Source: Rheinheimera sp.
GTDB taxonomy: Bacteria; Pseudomonadota; Gammaproteobacteria; Enterobacterales; Alteromonadaceae
Length of the DNA stretch: 10,000 nt
NCBI RefSeq assembly: GCF_020217005.1
Contig: NZ_JAIWOI010000326.1
Coordinates: 1 to 10,000, forward strand
Direction of reading: 5' to 3'
Below the pieces are notes generated by a model. That model was given only the letters and a program-made list of their open reading frames with translations. It searched no databases and was not told the DNA's origin. The translations under genes and the position numbers were made by a program. How positions within the stretch are numbered: position 1 is the stretch's first letter; every line of letters starts with the position of its first letter. Below, piece by piece: positions 1-6,682 of the stretch.

Positions 1-111
1 AATTAAGTCGTCTACTGTGACACGGTTTTCGGCCATTAAACGACGGCTAAAGTCTGACTGACGCATACGGCGTAAGCGGCTGGCAGGGAAGTATTCGTTA
101 AACTGACTCAT
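1..111 (-). CDS. hemB: Delta-aminolevulinic acid dehydratase (porphobilinogen synthase), N-terminal fragment
   Basis: Only the first 37 codons lie in the window; the gene continues past base 1. The translated start reads MSQFNEYFPASRLRRMRQSD, followed by a segment ending in RVTVDDLI. This matches the N-terminus of bacterial HemB, where an arginine-rich R-RLRR stretch precedes a conserved 'TVDDLI' strand. HemB condenses two molecules of 5-aminolevulinate to porphobilinogen in the cytosol, an early step of heme synthesis. The ATG at 109-111 is preceded by GGAG (minus strand, about 121-124). The start lies inside the end of the upstream GGDEF gene (14-base overlap), so translation is probably coupled. 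Location beside tatD is known in Alteromonadales-type genomes. The identification rests on the N-terminus only; no active-site lysines are visible. Confidence 0.85.
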   Translation of the reverse strand, partial: MSQFNEYFPASRLRRMRQSDFSRRLMAENRVTVDDLI

Positions 112-862
112 CTGGAGTCTCCTTGATTGAGATCTCTGACTCAAGACTACAAACAACCCTATTCCGACCCTCATTTTTGGCCTGATAAAGGGCGATGTCT
201 GCGGCTTGAATATAATCCGAACTGATGCTGCTAATTTCAGCGACAGCTGCATAACAACCTATGCTAGCGCTGATGGATAACTGCAGCTCTTCATGCTGTA
301 CGGGCGATGCATTGAGGCAAAGGCGAAGTTGCTCTGCCAGCACCATAGCTCCTTCGGTGTCTGTATTTGGCAGAATAATGGCAAACTCTTCACCACCATA
401 ACGACAGAGGTAATCTGTACTACGTTTTAATTCTTGCTGCAGGCGATGGGCGACTTCTTTGATGACCAAATCACCAACAAGGTGACCATAATTGTCATTG
501 ATGGATTTAAAGTGGTCGATGTCGATCATCAACAAACCTAAAGTACTGCGCTCGCGTCGACTACGTTTTATTTCAGCATTAATTTTCTGGTCAAAAAAAG
601 CTCTGTTGCGCACGCCAGTCAAGGCGTCTCTGGTATTTTGCTGTTCCAGAAGTTTGTTTTTATCTGCTAATTCAGTCAGGGTGATTTGCAATTCAAGGGT
701 GCGCTGCTGAATGCTGTCTTCCAGCTGATCCGCTACGTTCTGTTGCCATTTCCTTTGTTGCAGATAAAACAACAACCAAGCCAACAAGCTGCTTAGAATG
801 GCTCCAATAGCGATACCAAAAAGCAGCACAGGCCACTGTAGCAACACTCTGTCAATCAACAT
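98..862 (-). CDS. Membrane-anchored GGDEF diguanylate cyclase
   Basis: 254 aa. One hydrophobic segment (about residues 11-34) is followed by a charged, glutamine-rich probable coiled coil (about 36-76) and a GGDEF domain (about 77-240) opening with the linker DALTGVRNR. The catalytic half-sites are canonical: IDIDHFKSIND (113-123, first metal-binding Asp, guanine-contacting Asn) and GGEEF (156-160). An RxxD inhibitory-site motif (RSTD, 147-150) sits exactly five residues before GGEEF, so product inhibition by c-di-GMP is expected. From family knowledge it makes c-di-GMP from two GTP. It has almost no periplasmic part, so it lacks an obvious external sensor; input may come through the membrane helix or coiled coil. 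The ATG at 860-862 overlaps the end of tatD by 11 bases and its stop overlaps the hemB start. A GGDEF gene is not a usual member of the tat-hemB cluster. The physiological input is unknown. Confidence 0.93.
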   Translation of the reverse strand: MLIDRVLLQWPVLLFGIAIGAILSSLLAWLLFYLQQRKWQQNVADQLEDSIQQRTLELQITLTELADKNKLLEQQNTRDALTGVRNRAFFDQKINAEIKRSRRERSTLGLLMIDIDHFKSINDNYGHLVGDLVIKEVAHRLQQELKRSTDYLCRYGGEEFAIILPNTDTEGAMVLAEQLRLCLNASPVQHEELQLSISASIGCYAAVAEISSISSDYIQAADIALYQAKNEGRNRVVCSLESEISIKETPDESV

Positions 863-1646
863 GCTTTAAGTCCTGTGGCAAATTAAACACCCTGTAGCTA
901 TTTTGCATGCTGATTTGCTGGATCTTATCAACAGATTCTCCAGTTAATCTTGCTATACACTGTGCTATTTCAGCCAGATACATGGGTTCATTGCGTCTGC
1001 TTTTTGGTTTTTGCTGCAGTGTCCGGGGTAAAAGATAAGGGGCGTCTGTTTCAATCAACAATCTGTCCATCGGCAAATAATTCAGTGCCTCGACCAGCTG
1101 ATCATGGCGTCTCTCATCACACAGCCATCCTGTAATACCTATGTATAAACCGAGCTCCAGGTAGGCCCGCATCTGGCGTAGATCACCAGTAAAACAGTGC
1201 GCTACTCCCTGCTGGATCTGATACTGCTTTAGCAAAGACAACTGAGTATCAAAGGCGTCACGCTCATGCAAATATACCGCCTTATTGGCTTTTTTTGCCA
1301 GCTGCAGCTGTAGTTCAAACACCTCTATCTGGCGGTCGCGAGGCGAAAAATCCCGATTAAAATCTAATCCACATTCTCCAACCGCGACCACTTTATGATG
1401 TGTCAGCATCAATTCCAGCTGCTGCAAATCTTCAGGGGTGAACTGGGCAGCATAATGCGGGTGTACCCCAGCTGTGCAAAAAAAGTTGGGTTCCAGTTCA
1501 GATTCAAGCTGATTTTTTCTGGTTTCGTCGATATCAGTGCTGATTAGCAGCATAGCGTGCACGCCAGCAGCCCAAGCTCTGTCGATAACCTCCTGGCGAT
1601 CCAGGTCAAACTGAGCGTTCAGAAGGTTGACTCCGATATCAAACAC
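852..1646 (-). CDS. tatD: TatD family metal-dependent DNase
   Basis: 264 aa, close to E. coli TatD (about 260 aa). The N-terminus MFDIGVNLLNAQFDLDRQEV resembles E. coli TatD, which has IGVNL where many TatD-like paralogs have a DxHxH motif. Further metal-site motifs are GECGLDFNRD (about residues 91-100), the YLHERDA segment, HCFTGD, and ETDAPYLLPR near the C-terminus. The family is a TIM-barrel amidohydrolase-type Mg-dependent nuclease with 3'-5' exonuclease activity, implicated in DNA repair and DNA degradation. It is not needed for Tat transport despite the name. The start codon is GTG (1644-1646), chosen because translation from it gives the family N-terminus at once. The upstream gene stops five bases before it. 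A perfect 14-base palindrome (1647-1660) immediately precedes the start and contains the likely Shine-Dalgarno sequence. Confidence 0.94.
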   Translation of the reverse strand: MFDIGVNLLNAQFDLDRQEVIDRAWAAGVHAMLLISTDIDETRKNQLESELEPNFFCTAGVHPHYAAQFTPEDLQQLELMLTHHKVVAVGECGLDFNRDFSPRDRQIEVFELQLQLAKKANKAVYLHERDAFDTQLSLLKQYQIQQGVAHCFTGDLRQMRAYLELGLYIGITGWLCDERRHDQLVEALNYLPMDRLLIETDAPYLLPRTLQQKPKSRRNEPMYLAEIAQCIARLTGESVDKIQQISMQNSYRVFNLPQDLKHVD

Positions 1647-1660
1647 CAGGATTAATCCTG
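1647..1660 (-). promoter_or_regulatory. Palindrome covering the tatD ribosome-binding site and the upstream stop codon
   Basis: The 14 bases CAGGATTAATCCTG directly before the tatD GTG are a perfect palindrome. In RNA they can form a 5-bp stem (CAGGA/UCCUG) with a UUAA loop. The only plausible Shine-Dalgarno core, AGGA (1656-1659), lies in the stem, and the UAA stop of the preceding gene (1652-1654) lies in the loop. A ribosome finishing the upstream gene would melt the stem, which would couple tatD translation to that gene. The structure is seen in sequence; the coupling role is inference, and a 14-base palindrome can occur by chance. Confidence 0.4.
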
Positions 1661-2152
1661 TAACCTGGCGACCTTGGTTTGGCGTTCTGACCCTTTTCTG
1701 GTTAACAGAAATGAATTGAACATTCCTCTAATGATCGTCACTTCTTCACCTTTACGCAGTAAAAAGCCGTCACTGGAGATCTGGCGCCATTTTTGACCAT
1801 TGTCCAGAGTCACAGTCCATAAACCACGTTTTGACTGTTCAATGGACGCTACAGTTGCGGTGAGGCTGCTCGCAAGATCTTTGACCGTTTCTTTGTGCTC
1901 TATGCCGAAGTTGTCAGTATTGGTCTCAGCAATTACCTGGTTATTTGTAGTTGGTGCTCTCTCCAGGCTTTGTTGCTCTTCTGTCGTAACAACAGCAGAA
2001 CTAAAGGTTTTAGTGCCAATTTTGTCATAGCAGGTCAAACGTTGCAGATCATTTTGCACTGCACGACACTGTGACAGTTGGTCAGACAATTCTGCAGCAT
2101 TGGCCGATCCGGCCCAAAGGGTCAAGACTAAAATACCGACTTTACTTCTCAT
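1652..2152 (-). CDS. Small secreted protein of unknown function between tatC and tatD
   Basis: 166 aa. The N-terminus looks like a short Sec signal peptide: MRSK, a hydrophobic core (about 5-15), then a probable cleavage after SANA (residue 19). The mature part begins with a conserved-looking cysteine motif, C29 and C41 in CRAVQNDLQRLTCYD; the 'RL-CYD' pattern recalls periplasmic proteins such as the VasI/TagO type and suggests one disulfide. A low-complexity polar linker (about 50-90) follows. The C-terminal region (about 108-164) contains WTVTLDNGQKWRQ and a beta-rich pattern seen in other gammaproteobacterial hypothetical exported proteins. It has ATG at 2150-2152 with AAGGA at 2161-2165, overlapping the tatC stop. 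No twin arginine is present, so it is unlikely to be a Tat substrate. I do not recognise a function. Location suggests co-transcription with the tat genes. Confidence 0.82.
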   Translation of the reverse strand: MRSKVGILVLTLWAGSANAAELSDQLSQCRAVQNDLQRLTCYDKIGTKTFSSAVVTTEEQQSLERAPTTNNQVIAETNTDNFGIEHKETVKDLASSLTATVASIEQSKRGLWTVTLDNGQKWRQISSDGFLLRKGEEVTIIRGMFNSFLLTRKGSERQTKVARLQD

Positions 2153-2163
2153 AATTATTTTCC

Positions 2164-2910
2164 TTACTGAATCTCTGTTTGTTCTGACTCGGCCTGAACA
2201 TAAAAACGGCTAAGCCAAATACCCAATTCATACAACAAGCACATGGGGACAGCCAGTAATATCTGAGACAATACATCTGGTGGTGTCAGTAACATGCCAA
2301 TAATAAACGCAAACACTACAAAATAAGGGCGCTTTTCCACCAGTTGCTGACGGCTTACTGCACCTGTCCATACTAATAACAATACAGCGACCGGAATTTC
2401 AAAAGATAAACCAAAAGCGAAAAAAAGTTTTAACACAAAATCGAGATAGCTACTGATGTCAGTTGCTATAGTCACACCTTCTGGCGCCACACTGGTAAAA
2501 AAACCAAAGACTATTGGGAACACAATGTAATACGCAAAAGCTATACCGCAGTAGAACAACACTGTACTGGACACAATAAGTGGCGCGACCAGATGTTTTT
2601 CTTTTTGATACAAAGCGGGGGCTACGAACAACCAGATTTGCCACAGCATGTAAGGGACTGTAAGGCACAAGGCAACAATAAAGGTCAGTTTAAACGGAGC
2701 AAAAAACGGCGCTGCTACATCTGTCGCTATCATGGAAGCGCCGGCAGGTAACACCGCCATTAAAGGCGATGCCATCAGGTGATAAATATCTGCTGCAAAA
2801 TAAGCCAGACAGATAAATACCAGCAGCACAGCCATCACGGTATTTAACAGCCGACGCCTAAGTTCAATCAGGTGTCCTAACAAACTGTTAGGATTTGTGG
2901 TTTTTGTCAT
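2164..2910 (-). CDS. tatC: Sec-independent protein translocase TatC
   Basis: 248 aa, near the usual length (E. coli 258). TatC is the six-helix membrane core of the twin-arginine translocase; it binds the RR signal peptide together with TatB. Visible family landmarks are the cytoplasmic N-terminal [10 protein letters not shown] (about residues 13-22) with its conserved Glu, the periplasmic segment [15 protein letters not shown] (61-75), and FGLSFEIPV with the conserved membrane Glu at 171. The segment LLTPPD (207-212) lies in the last loop region. Six hydrophobic segments can be counted at roughly 22-42, 72-97, 111-136, 158-182, 194-208 and 214-232. The ATG (2908-2910) lies within the end of tatB (23-base overlap), so the two are likely translationally coupled. 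Nothing is missing from the key residues I can check. Confidence 0.98.
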   Translation of the reverse strand: MTKTTNPNSLLGHLIELRRRLLNTVMAVLLVFICLAYFAADIYHLMASPLMAVLPAGASMIATDVAAPFFAPFKLTFIVALCLTVPYMLWQIWLFVAPALYQKEKHLVAPLIVSSTVLFYCGIAFAYYIVFPIVFGFFTSVAPEGVTIATDISSYLDFVLKLFFAFGLSFEIPVAVLLLVWTGAVSRQQLVEKRPYFVVFAFIIGMLLTPPDVLSQILLAVPMCLLYELGIWLSRFYVQAESEQTEIQ

Positions 2911-3280
2911 CTGCTACTACTGATTCTGGTGAAACGGATACTGTGTTGGCTGCAGGCTCTGCCTGTTTTACAGACGCGCCAGCAACCGGGGGTGCAGCAG
3001 GGTAAGGGTTAGTTACATCCGCAGCGGCTTGACGTAGCTCTGTGATTGCCTGCATTTCTTCAGTTGTCAGGTTGAGCAAGCCTTTTTCTTCGGCTTGTTT
3101 TAACTTGTCGTGTAGTTCCTGTACCCGAAGTTCGTCGTTTAATTCAGCCTGCATTTGCTGGCCGAATTGTTTTACGCTGCGGACAAAACCACTAACACTG
3201 CGAATAGCGCCCGGTAATCGCTCTGGGCCTAACACCAGCAGAGCAACTACGGCGATAACCACTAATTCCCAAAAGCTCAT
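2888..3280 (-). CDS. tatB: Sec-independent protein translocase TatB
   Basis: 130 aa, shorter than E. coli TatB (171 aa); the length difference falls in the variable C-terminal tail. A short membrane helix with Glu at position 5 ([23 protein letters not shown]) is followed by the conserved hinge LGPERLP (17-23), an amphipathic helix and a charged coiled-coil-like stretch (about 35-66). The tail is rich in Ala, Pro and Val. TatB with TatC forms the signal-peptide receptor of the Tat pathway in the inner membrane. The start ATG (3278-3280) directly abuts the tatA stop codon with no spacer, and the 3' end overlaps tatC. LGPERLP rather than FGTKRL distinguishes it from TatA. Confidence 0.96.
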   Translation of the reverse strand: MSFWELVVIAVVALLVLGPERLPGAIRSVSGFVRSVKQFGQQMQAELNDELRVQELHDKLKQAEEKGLLNLTTEEMQAITELRQAAADVTNPYPAAPPVAGASVKQAEPAANTVSVSPESVVADDKNHKS

Positions 3281-3544
3281 TTAGCGTTGTTCAGGAGTTT
3301 TTGCTGATTCAGCAGTGGCCGGAGCTGTTTCTTTCGTCTCAGTTTTTAGTTGAGGCTGAGGTGTTTGCACCACAGGGGCTACAGGCTCAACATTTTCTTC
3401 CGAATCTTTGACTGAGTTGCGGAAACCTTTGATAGCTGAACCCAAATCAGAACCTATGCCACGCAGACGCTTGGTACCAAACAGCAGGACAATAATCACC
3501 AGTATGATTAATAACTGCCAAATACTAATGCCACCAAAACCCAT
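3281..3544 (-). CDS. tatA: Sec-independent protein translocase TatA
   Basis: 87 aa, essentially the same size as E. coli TatA (89 aa). The N-terminal helix [20 protein letters not shown] leads into the hinge [20 protein letters not shown], the hallmark of TatA, then a charged amphipathic helix and a disordered Pro/Glu/Thr-rich tail. TatA oligomerises to form the conducting part of the twin-arginine translocase. The ATG at 3542-3544 has a strong Shine-Dalgarno AAGGAG (3551-3556), six bases away, the best ribosome-binding site of the cluster. That fits the high TatA:TatB ratio known for the system. The gap to ubiB is 49 bases and contains short repeats. Confidence 0.97.
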   Translation of the reverse strand: MGFGGISIWQLLIILVIIVLLFGTKRLRGIGSDLGSAIKGFRNSVKDSEENVEPVAPVVQTPQPQLKTETKETAPATAESAKTPEQR

Positions 3545-3566
3545 GTTATTCTCCTTCGCTTTTTTA

Positions 3567-3595
3567 AACCGTTACAACGGAACCGTTCGTCCGTT
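3567..3595. repeat. Short AACCGTT / AACGG repeats between ubiB and tatA
   Basis: In 29 bases the plus strand carries CCGTT at 3569-3573, AACGG at 3576-3580, CCGTT at 3583-3587 and CCGTT at 3591-3595. The 7-mer AACCGTT occurs at 3567 and 3581, a 14-base period. Alternative small hairpins sharing the central AACGG are possible (for example CCGT-TGTA-ACGG on the transcribed strand), followed toward tatA by TTTAAAAAAG. Loops are tight and stems short, so this is a weak structure. It could be an mRNA processing site, a protein-binding site, or chance. Confidence 0.4.
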
Positions 3596-5216
3596 AATTT
3601 ATTTTAAATACAAAACCCAGTGCGACCAGCACAAGTCCCGCCGCTGTTATAGACCAGCCAGATGTCAGTAATAAGACAGCACTTAACAAACTGCAGCCCG
3701 CCAATATGGCATAAGCCAGTTTTTTTGTCTGGTTCTGTTGTTGTAATTGCATTTGCTGTAGCACTGCTAACAGGCTGTTTTGCTGTTTCGGGCCTTGTTG
3801 TAAATACTGATGCAACAACCCCGGCATTTCTGGCATCTTTTCTGCCCAGAAAGGCAAATTGGCTTTCACCTCCCGCCACAATGCGGCGGGGCCCATTTGC
3901 TGTTGGACCCAATTTTCCAGAAAAGGTTTTGCTGTTTGCCACAAATCTAATTGTGGATACAACTGCCGGCCTAAGCCTTCAATGTACAGCAGAGTTTTTT
4001 GCAACAACACCAGTTGTGGCTGAACCTGCATATTAAAGCGACGGGCAGTGTTAAACAGATTAAACAGGACCTGGCCAAAGGAGATATCCTGCAGCGGTTT
4101 CTGGAATATAGGTTCGCAGACAGTTCGTATAGCACTTTCAAATTCTTCTACGCTGGTGTCGGGAGGAACCCAGCCTGAGTCGACATGTAGTTGCGCTACT
4201 TTTAAGTAATCGCGGTTAAAGAAGGCGACAAAGTTCTCTGCCAGATAGCGTTTATCTTCTTTGTTCAAAGTGCCTACTATACCGCAGTCTATGCCAATGT
4301 ATTTAGGGTTATGTGGAGTTTCAAAGGAAACAAAAATATTACCGGGGTGCATATCTGCATGAAAAAAGCTATCGCGGAACACTTGGGTGAAGAAAACTTC
4401 TACTCCACGCTTAGCCAGTAATTCGAGATTGGTACCCTGGGCTTTTAGTGCCGTTAAGTCTGATACTGGTATACCATAAATCCGCTCCATGACCATGACG
4501 CCAGCTCTGCTGTGGTCGGCATAAACATAGGGGACATAGAGTGAGTCAGACCCTTCGAAGTTACGTTTTAACTGGATAGCATTGGCTGCTTCACGTTGCA
4601 GATCCAATTCGTCCAGAATGGTTTTGCGATACTCTGCGACCACTTCTTTTGGACGCAACCTTTTTCCGTCAGGCAGATAACGGGCTATCAAATCTGCCAG
4701 CGCATCCATCAGCTCTAAATCGGCCAGAATTTGCGGTCTGATATCAGGCCGAATCACCTTAACTACTACATCAGCTAAAGTGCCGTCAGTTTGTTTAAGT
4801 TGAGCAGTATGAACCTGAGCTATAGAAGCGGACGCCAGCGGGTTTTCATCAAACTGCTCAAACAAGTCGGTGATTTGTTCTAAACCCAGTTGCTGAATAA
4901 TTAACTCTTTGGCCTGCTGACCAGAAAAAGCTTCTACTTTGTCTTGTAGCTTGGCTAGTTCATCCACCCATTGCTCAGGAAACAAATCGCGCCTGGTGGA
5001 TAACATCTGACCAAACTTGACCCACACTGGCCCAAGCTGTTGCAAAGCCAAACGTAAACGCTCGCCTTCTGTCTTGTCCGGGTGTTTATTGCTTAGCCAA
5101 AAGATGATATTTCGTGCAGTGCGGAAATACCAGGGCTGCCATTGCTGTGGGATAAGTTGCTCCAGTCCGTACTGCAGCAAGGTTTTTAAAATATGGTAAA
5201 AACGGCGCAGACCCAA
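3594..5216 (-). CDS. ubiB: Ubiquinone biosynthesis atypical kinase/ATPase UbiB (ABC1/ADCK family)
   Basis: 540 aa (E. coli 546 aa). Family motifs in order are the KxGQ signature KFGQ followed by [10 protein letters not shown] (67-80), the alanine-rich nucleotide-loop region ASASIAQVH (128-136), the invariant lysine in VVVKVIRP (K153), the catalytic-loop equivalent HADMHPGNI (286-294), and the metal-binding DCG (310-312) in place of DFG. Two hydrophobic segments at the C-terminus (about 500-517 and 521-538) anchor it to the inner membrane. A glutamine-rich stretch precedes them (about 470-496). The role is in ubiquinone synthesis, probably through ATPase-driven handling of lipid intermediates. 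The start is TTG (5214-5216) with AGGAG five bases upstream, inside the last codons of ubiJ. The next in-frame Met would remove the conserved N-terminus [15 protein letters not shown], which aligns with E. coli RRLYFIIRTFLSYGL. Two bases separate it from ubiJ. Confidence 0.97.
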   Translation of the reverse strand: MGLRRFYHILKTLLQYGLEQLIPQQWQPWYFRTARNIIFWLSNKHPDKTEGERLRLALQQLGPVWVKFGQMLSTRRDLFPEQWVDELAKLQDKVEAFSGQQAKELIIQQLGLEQITDLFEQFDENPLASASIAQVHTAQLKQTDGTLADVVVKVIRPDIRPQILADLELMDALADLIARYLPDGKRLRPKEVVAEYRKTILDELDLQREAANAIQLKRNFEGSDSLYVPYVYADHSRAGVMVMERIYGIPVSDLTALKAQGTNLELLAKRGVEVFFTQVFRDSFFHADMHPGNIFVSFETPHNPKYIGIDCGIVGTLNKEDKRYLAENFVAFFNRDYLKVAQLHVDSGWVPPDTSVEEFESAIRTVCEPIFQKPLQDISFGQVLFNLFNTARRFNMQVQPQLVLLQKTLLYIEGLGRQLYPQLDLWQTAKPFLENWVQQQMGPAALWREVKANLPFWAEKMPEMPGLLHQYLQQGPKQQNSLLAVLQQMQLQQQNQTKKLAYAILAGCSLLSAVLLLTSGWSITAAGLVLVALGFVFKIN

Positions 5217-5218
5217 AA

Positions 5219-5824
5219 TTACTCCTGCCTGAAGGCGTTATGTCGGCTCAATTGATCCAGTCTTGCCTGTAATTGACTGACGTCACGGCTGAATTGGTTC
5301 ATTTCTGCTTGTGTTGGGCTCAATGCAAGTTCGTCCTGAGCCAGTTCAACAGCAGCATGTTCTAATTGCTTTAGTTGCGTCTGTATATATAGCTGCAGTT
5401 GTTTGATCGCCATTGCGACTTTGTGGGCCAGAGCATCTCCCAGCCAACCAGACAGATGTTGTTGCCAGTCAGGGTCCAATTGTTGTAACAGGCTGCTGAA
5501 CTGCTGTGCTACCTGCAGATCACCATCAATTTGCAGTTTGTCCTGTTTTATTAAGCGGGTGAGCTGGCCAGGGTCATTCAGCTGTTGTAAGGTCGCAAGG
5601 TCGGTGCTGATCACGCAATCGACTTTCTCGTTATGTTGATTCAGCAATAAGCTTTCTGTTGTTGCAGATAAAACAAAACGCCATGGCAGTTCCTGTAACT
5701 GCAAGGCGAGTTGTTTTCCCTGTATTTTTTGCAATAAGGCAGGGGATGCAGGGTCCATAGCCACTACTTTGTGCAGCACTTTTTCTAATGTGGCGCAGAT
5801 CAGTTGTGGCACTAAACTCAACAT
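5219..5824 (-). CDS. ubiJ: Ubiquinone biosynthesis accessory factor UbiJ (SCP2-domain protein)
   Basis: 201 aa, the same length as E. coli UbiJ (YigP). The N-terminal two thirds form a sterol-carrier-protein-2-like domain. The conserved segment [30 protein letters not shown] (about 91-120) corresponds to the E. coli segment LIRSGELEVQGDIQVVQNF. The last third (about 140-200) is a Gln/Leu-rich helical region with coiled-coil character. UbiJ is a cytosolic accessory protein of the Ubi complex that, with UbiK, is thought to bind lipid or present the hydrophobic intermediate. Its position between ubiE and ubiB is the standard order. The ATG (5822-5824) overlaps the ubiE stop by one base (TGATG), a typical coupled arrangement. 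Sequence similarity is modest, but position and length make the call secure. Confidence 0.93.
   Translation of the reverse strand: MLSLVPQLICATLEKVLHKVVAMDPASPALLQKIQGKQLALQLQELPWRFVLSATTESLLLNQHNEKVDCVISTDLATLQQLNDPGQLTRLIKQDKLQIDGDLQVAQQFSSLLQQLDPDWQQHLSGWLGDALAHKVAMAIKQLQLYIQTQLKQLEHAAVELAQDELALSPTQAEMNQFSRDVSQLQARLDQLSRHNAFRQE
5222..5226 (-). promoter_or_regulatory. Shine-Dalgarno site that fixes the TTG start of ubiB
   Basis: AGGAG on the minus strand lies within the ubiJ stop region (...AGG CAG GAG TAA) and five bases upstream of the TTG at 5214-5216. No ATG or GTG start lies nearby in frame, so this site is the main evidence that ubiB begins with TTG and is coupled to ubiJ translation. 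Confidence 0.75.
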
Positions 5825-6579
5825 CAGAATTTGTAACCTTTGTGCAGAGCCACTATACCACCGGTCAGATTATGATAGCTGACATGTTCAAAACCAGCAG
5901 TTTCCATCATTTGTTTTAAGGTGTCTTGATCCGGATGCATGCGGATAGATTCAGCCAGGTACTGGTAACTTTCTTTGTCGTTAGCCACCAAACCACCAAT
6001 AGCGGGCAGCAATTTAAAAGAATACAGATCGTAGACTTTACTCAGCCATTCGTACTCAGGCTTGGAGAATTCCAGTACCAGCAAGCGGCCACCAGGTTTC
6101 AGCACTCTGTACATAGAACGCAGGGCCGCGTCTTTGTCCGTGACATTACGCAGGCCAAAGCCGATGCTGATAATGTCAAAGCTGTTATCAGCAAAAGGCA
6201 GAGCTTCTGCGTTAGCCTGCACATAATCAATGTTATTAACTAAACCTAAGTCACGTAGCTTGTCACGGCCCACATTGAGCATAGATTCATTAATATCTGC
6301 CAGTATCACTTTGCCGGTAGGACCAACTCTTTTCGAAAACAAGGCGGTGATATCACCTGTACCGCCTGCCAAATCCAATACCTGATGACCAGGACGAACA
6401 CCACTGCAGTCTATGGTAAATCTTTTCCAGAGGCGGTGAATGCCCATAGACATCACATCGTTCATCAGATCGTATTTGGCCGCAACGGAATGGAATACAT
6501 TGGCTACGAGTGAAACTTTTTCGGTCTGCTTCACTGTTTTAAAGCCAAAATGAGTGCTATCAGGTTGCTGGTCAGTCAT
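5824..6579 (-). CDS. ubiE: Ubiquinone/menaquinone C-methyltransferase UbiE
   Basis: 251 aa, identical in length to E. coli UbiE. It is a class I SAM-dependent methyltransferase. The sequence shows FGFKTV (11-16), motif [11 protein letters not shown] (67-76), the acidic residue of motif II in LADIN (93-97), and [10 protein letters not shown] (139-148), a UbiE signature. It also shows [17 protein letters not shown] (158-174) and the conserved end HKGYKF. It C-methylates the benzoquinone precursor of ubiquinone, and demethylmenaquinone where that is made. The ATG is at 6577-6579. The preceding bases are a hairpin plus U-tract in which the only plausible Shine-Dalgarno (AAGG) is partly paired. 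A sigma70-like promoter lies 42 bases upstream. This is the first gene of the ubi-tat operon. Confidence 0.98.
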   Translation of the reverse strand: MTDQQPDSTHFGFKTVKQTEKVSLVANVFHSVAAKYDLMNDVMSMGIHRLWKRFTIDCSGVRPGHQVLDLAGGTGDITALFSKRVGPTGKVILADINESMLNVGRDKLRDLGLVNNIDYVQANAEALPFADNSFDIISIGFGLRNVTDKDAALRSMYRVLKPGGRLLVLEFSKPEYEWLSKVYDLYSFKLLPAIGGLVANDKESYQYLAESIRMHPDQDTLKQMMETAGFEHVSYHNLTGGIVALHKGYKF

Positions 6580-6595
6580 AAAAAAGCCTTTGGCT
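6580..6595 (-). promoter_or_regulatory. Leader hairpin with U-tract abutting the ubiE start codon
   Basis: Reading toward ubiE, the sequence AGCC-AAA-GGCT (6595-6585) forms a 4-bp stem with a 3-base loop, and the tract TTTTTT (6585-6580) touches the ATG. It looks like a miniature intrinsic terminator, but it lies downstream of the putative ubiE promoter. It also contains AAGG, the only Shine-Dalgarno-like bases (seven bases from ATG). It could damp readthrough from the alkC-like gene, modulate ubiE translation, or be incidental. The stem is short, so confidence in function is low. Confidence 0.35.
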
Positions 6596-6620
6596 GTTCG
6601 TTGTGAACTAAAGTGGCGCT

Positions 6621-6649
6621 AGTGTAAAAGATTCGGCGGCTTACGCCAA
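6621..6649 (-). promoter_or_regulatory. Putative sigma70 promoter of the ubiE-tat operon
   Basis: On the minus strand, TTGGCG (6644-6649) and TACACT (6621-6626) are separated by exactly 17 bases. Each matches its consensus (TTGACA and TATAAT) at four of six positions. The predicted transcription start is near 6613-6615, giving a leader of about 35 bases to the ubiE ATG. It lies in the only intergenic gap upstream of the cluster, which supports the call. Confidence 0.55.
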
Positions 6650-6682
6650 CTTATCCTGAAGTTTTATGACTGCACTGATGTT

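Noticed and set aside
3604..3942. Minus-strand open frame of 112 codons overlapping the 3' part of ubiB in another frame
   Set aside because: The ubiB frame here encodes the expected C-terminal membrane helices, so the alternative frame is not credible.
3662..4036. Plus-strand open frame of 124 codons opposite ubiB
   Set aside because: It lies fully inside ubiB, has no recognisable domain, and its composition follows from the ubiB coding frame; treated as a shadow frame.
5219..5500. A small RNA in the 3' part of ubiJ, as described for E. coli (esrE)
   Set aside because: I could not find a promoter or terminator pattern specific to such an RNA here; without that it would be guesswork.
5926..6243. 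Plus-strand open frame of 105 codons opposite ubiE
   Set aside because: The opposing frame encodes conserved methyltransferase motifs; the antisense product has no family features.
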